The notes under the pieces are model-generated. The model was not told the origin of the DNA, did not search any database, and saw only the letters and a list, made by a program, of their open reading frames with translations. Below are positions 13,245-14,420 of a stretch of 14,420 nt of DNA, in pieces; position 1 is the stretch's first letter; every line of letters begins with the position of its first letter. The stretch covers positions 1-14,420 of the forward strand of contig JBJXFI010000066.1 in the NCBI GenBank assembly GCA_046154695.1, read 5' to 3'. Both the position numbers and the translations under genes were made by a program. The stretch comes from DALYLB01 sp046154695 (GTDB taxonomy: Bacteria > Acidobacteriota > Blastocatellia > RBC074).

Positions 13245-14242
13245 AAAGCAGATCCAAAATCAACAAACCGCCGATCCTGTTCACCGTGACGCAAAAACTT
13301 CTCGCCACGATCGAGAAGCGCGTCGGCGCGACGGTCATCGCCTATTGGGATGCGCCGAATGGATCGGTCTGCCACGATGACGTGCAGACCTTCTATTCGC
13401 TGCTCCGCCACATGGGGCCGCAAAAGCGGCTGGCCCTGTTCATCAAATCCGATGGAGGAAACGGAACCGCCTCGCTTCGCATCATTCACCTTCTGCGGCA
13501 ATACTGCGAGCACCTGACGGTCCTCGTTCCCCTCAACTGCATGTCGGCGGCCACGATGATCGCCCTCGGCGCGGATGAGATCCGGATGGGGGCGCTGGCC
13601 TATCTTTCCGCCGTCGACACCTCGCTGACGCATGACCTCTCCCCGGTCGATATCAACAACAATCGCGTCAGCATCAGCCTCGACGAGCTGAGCCGGATCA
13701 TCAATCTCTGGCGCAAGGAGTCGAAGGAAGAGGGACCCAACCCCTACAGCTCCATCTTCAATCACATCCACCCGCTGGTCATCGGCGCGGTCGATCGCAG
13801 CAGCTCGCTTTCGATTCGCCTCTGCCGCGAGATCCTCTCGTACCATATGACCGACAGAAAGAAGGCCGAGAAGATCAGCAAGATGCTCAATGCCGACTAC
13901 CCCTGGCACTCCTATCCGATCACGATCAAGGAGGCCCATCGCGTCGGTCTGAACGCCGTCTCCCTCGATCAGCAGACCAATGATCTGCTCCTAGAAATGC
14001 ATACGCTCTATTCCGAGATGGGGCAGCGCGCCGTCACCGATTTCGATGAGCGCAATTACCATGACAACGAGATTCTCAATATCATCGAGGGCCGGGGATT
14101 GCAGTTCTTCTTTCAGTCCGATAAGAAATGGCACTATCGGACGGAGGAGCGCCGGTGGATCTCGATGAACGACAACAGCTCGTGGCGGCGCATCGAGAAG
14201 CGCGGCGGAAAGATCGCCCAGACCGTCTTTCACATTCGGTAG
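13241..14242 (+). CDS. SDH-family Clp-fold serine protease-like protein
   Basis: This 333-residue protein has the crotonase/ClpP-like fold of the SDH serine proteinase family. Visible landmarks are the strand-turn ALFIKSDGGNG (65-75, oxyanion-type glycines), the nucleophile motif N99-C-M-S102-A-A-T, ALGADEIRMG (108-117) and a following AVDTSL where relatives have the G-x-x-D-P stretch. H223 in WHSYPIT matches the conserved His of the family. No membrane or signal segment is seen, so it should be cytosolic. Residues about 245-333 extend past the core and are rich in aromatic and basic residues, including three Trp between 297 and 315. ATG 13241 overlaps the stop of the TonB-domain gene (ATGA), which indicates coupled translation. 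The frame stays open upstream across that gene, but that part is a shadow. The substrate is unknown. Confidence 0.82.
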   Translation: MKSRSKINKPPILFTVTQKLLATIEKRVGATVIAYWDAPNGSVCHDDVQTFYSLLRHMGPQKRLALFIKSDGGNGTASLRIIHLLRQYCEHLTVLVPLNCMSAATMIALGADEIRMGALAYLSAVDTSLTHDLSPVDINNNRVSISLDELSRIINLWRKESKEEGPNPYSSIFNHIHPLVIGAVDRSSSLSIRLCREILSYHMTDRKKAEKISKMLNADYPWHSYPITIKEAHRVGLNAVSLDQQTNDLLLEMHTLYSEMGQRAVTDFDERNYHDNEILNIIEGRGLQFFFQSDKKWHYRTEERRWISMNDNSSWRRIEKRGGKIAQTVFHIR

Positions 14243-14277
14243 CGCATGGCGGCGCCCGGAACAATGAAAAGCATGGT

Positions 14278-14301
14278 GGCACAAGCTGTCCAGCTTGTGC
14301 C
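14278..14301. repeat. REP-like palindrome, copy 1
   Basis: GGCACAAGCTG (14278-14288) and CAGCTTGTGCC (14291-14301) are perfect reverse complements around a central TC. The hairpin lies 36 bases after the protease stop codon, without a T-tract. A second copy in opposite orientation lies at 14397-14416, which makes a dispersed REP-type element more likely than a simple terminator. Confidence 0.6.
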
Positions 14302-14396
14302 GCGTGTGGGGGGGGGCGTGAAGAGTGCGGCGCGGCGCGCGCCGGAAGGGGTCTCGTTCGAGGCCCGGTCTTTTTCCGAGAGTGTCTGCCGGATGA

Positions 14397-14416
14397 GGCA
14401 CAAGCTGGACAGCTTG
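14397..14416. repeat. REP-like palindrome, copy 2 (inverted, imperfect)
   Basis: GGCACAAGCTG (14397-14407) and CAGCTTG (14410-14416) surround a central GA, the reverse complement of the TC in copy 1. The right arm diverges after 14416 and the window ends 4 bases later. The 95 bases between the copies hold a run of nine G (14308-14316) and no gene. Confidence 0.55.
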
Positions 14417-14420
14417 AGAT

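Noticed and set aside
1..14420. CRISPR array, tRNA, rRNA or transposase gene
   Set aside because: I saw no regularly spaced direct repeats, no T-loop or acceptor-stem pattern, no rRNA-like stretch and no transposase motif on either strand.

Overview
The window reads as a stretch of ordinary chromosome from a GC-rich Gram-negative bacterium. Most genes are housekeeping, transport or signalling genes, and I see no transposase, phage, plasmid or CRISPR gene. An energy-transducer TonB protein of the short-linker kind, an exported DUF2911 protein, a tetraheme cytochrome and several exported proteins would fit an Acidobacteriota-like lineage. That placement is inference from family flavour only.

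Layout. Bases 1-234 are non-coding and unusually rich in inverted repeats. From 235 to 3940, four minus-strand genes lie in a row. In transcription order they are an exported tetraheme cytochrome c, a membrane-anchored TPR protein, a metallo-beta-lactamase-fold enzyme that looks like a class II cAMP phosphodiesterase, and an FHA-GAF-adenylate cyclase. A good promoter candidate sits at 3989-4017. The last two genes would make and destroy the same second messenger from one transcript.

A 418-base divergent region (3941-4358) leads into two plus-strand genes: a 90-residue protein of unknown family and an exported HEAT-repeat protein. Next come two tandem, clearly paralogous, exported PTP/DSP-type phosphatases (5794-7343). 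They end at a strong bidirectional terminator shared with a convergent DUF2911 gene (7439-7981).

From 8256 to the right edge runs a plus-strand operon for nucleoside uptake and salvage. It holds two ABC permease subunits of the nucleoside/BMP type, a class I purine nucleoside phosphorylase, uridine kinase and cytidine deaminase, then a TonB C-terminal-domain protein and a Clp-fold SDH-type serine protease that overlaps it by 4 bases. The ATPase and the binding protein of the ABC importer are not in the window. Two copies of a REP-like palindrome in opposite orientation follow the operon at 14278-14416.

Most noteworthy are the paired cAMP cyclase/phosphodiesterase, the duplicated exported phosphatases, the pyrimidine-rich leader that could mask a ribosome site at 4300-4353, and the structured left end. 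I found no convincing wholly new system.
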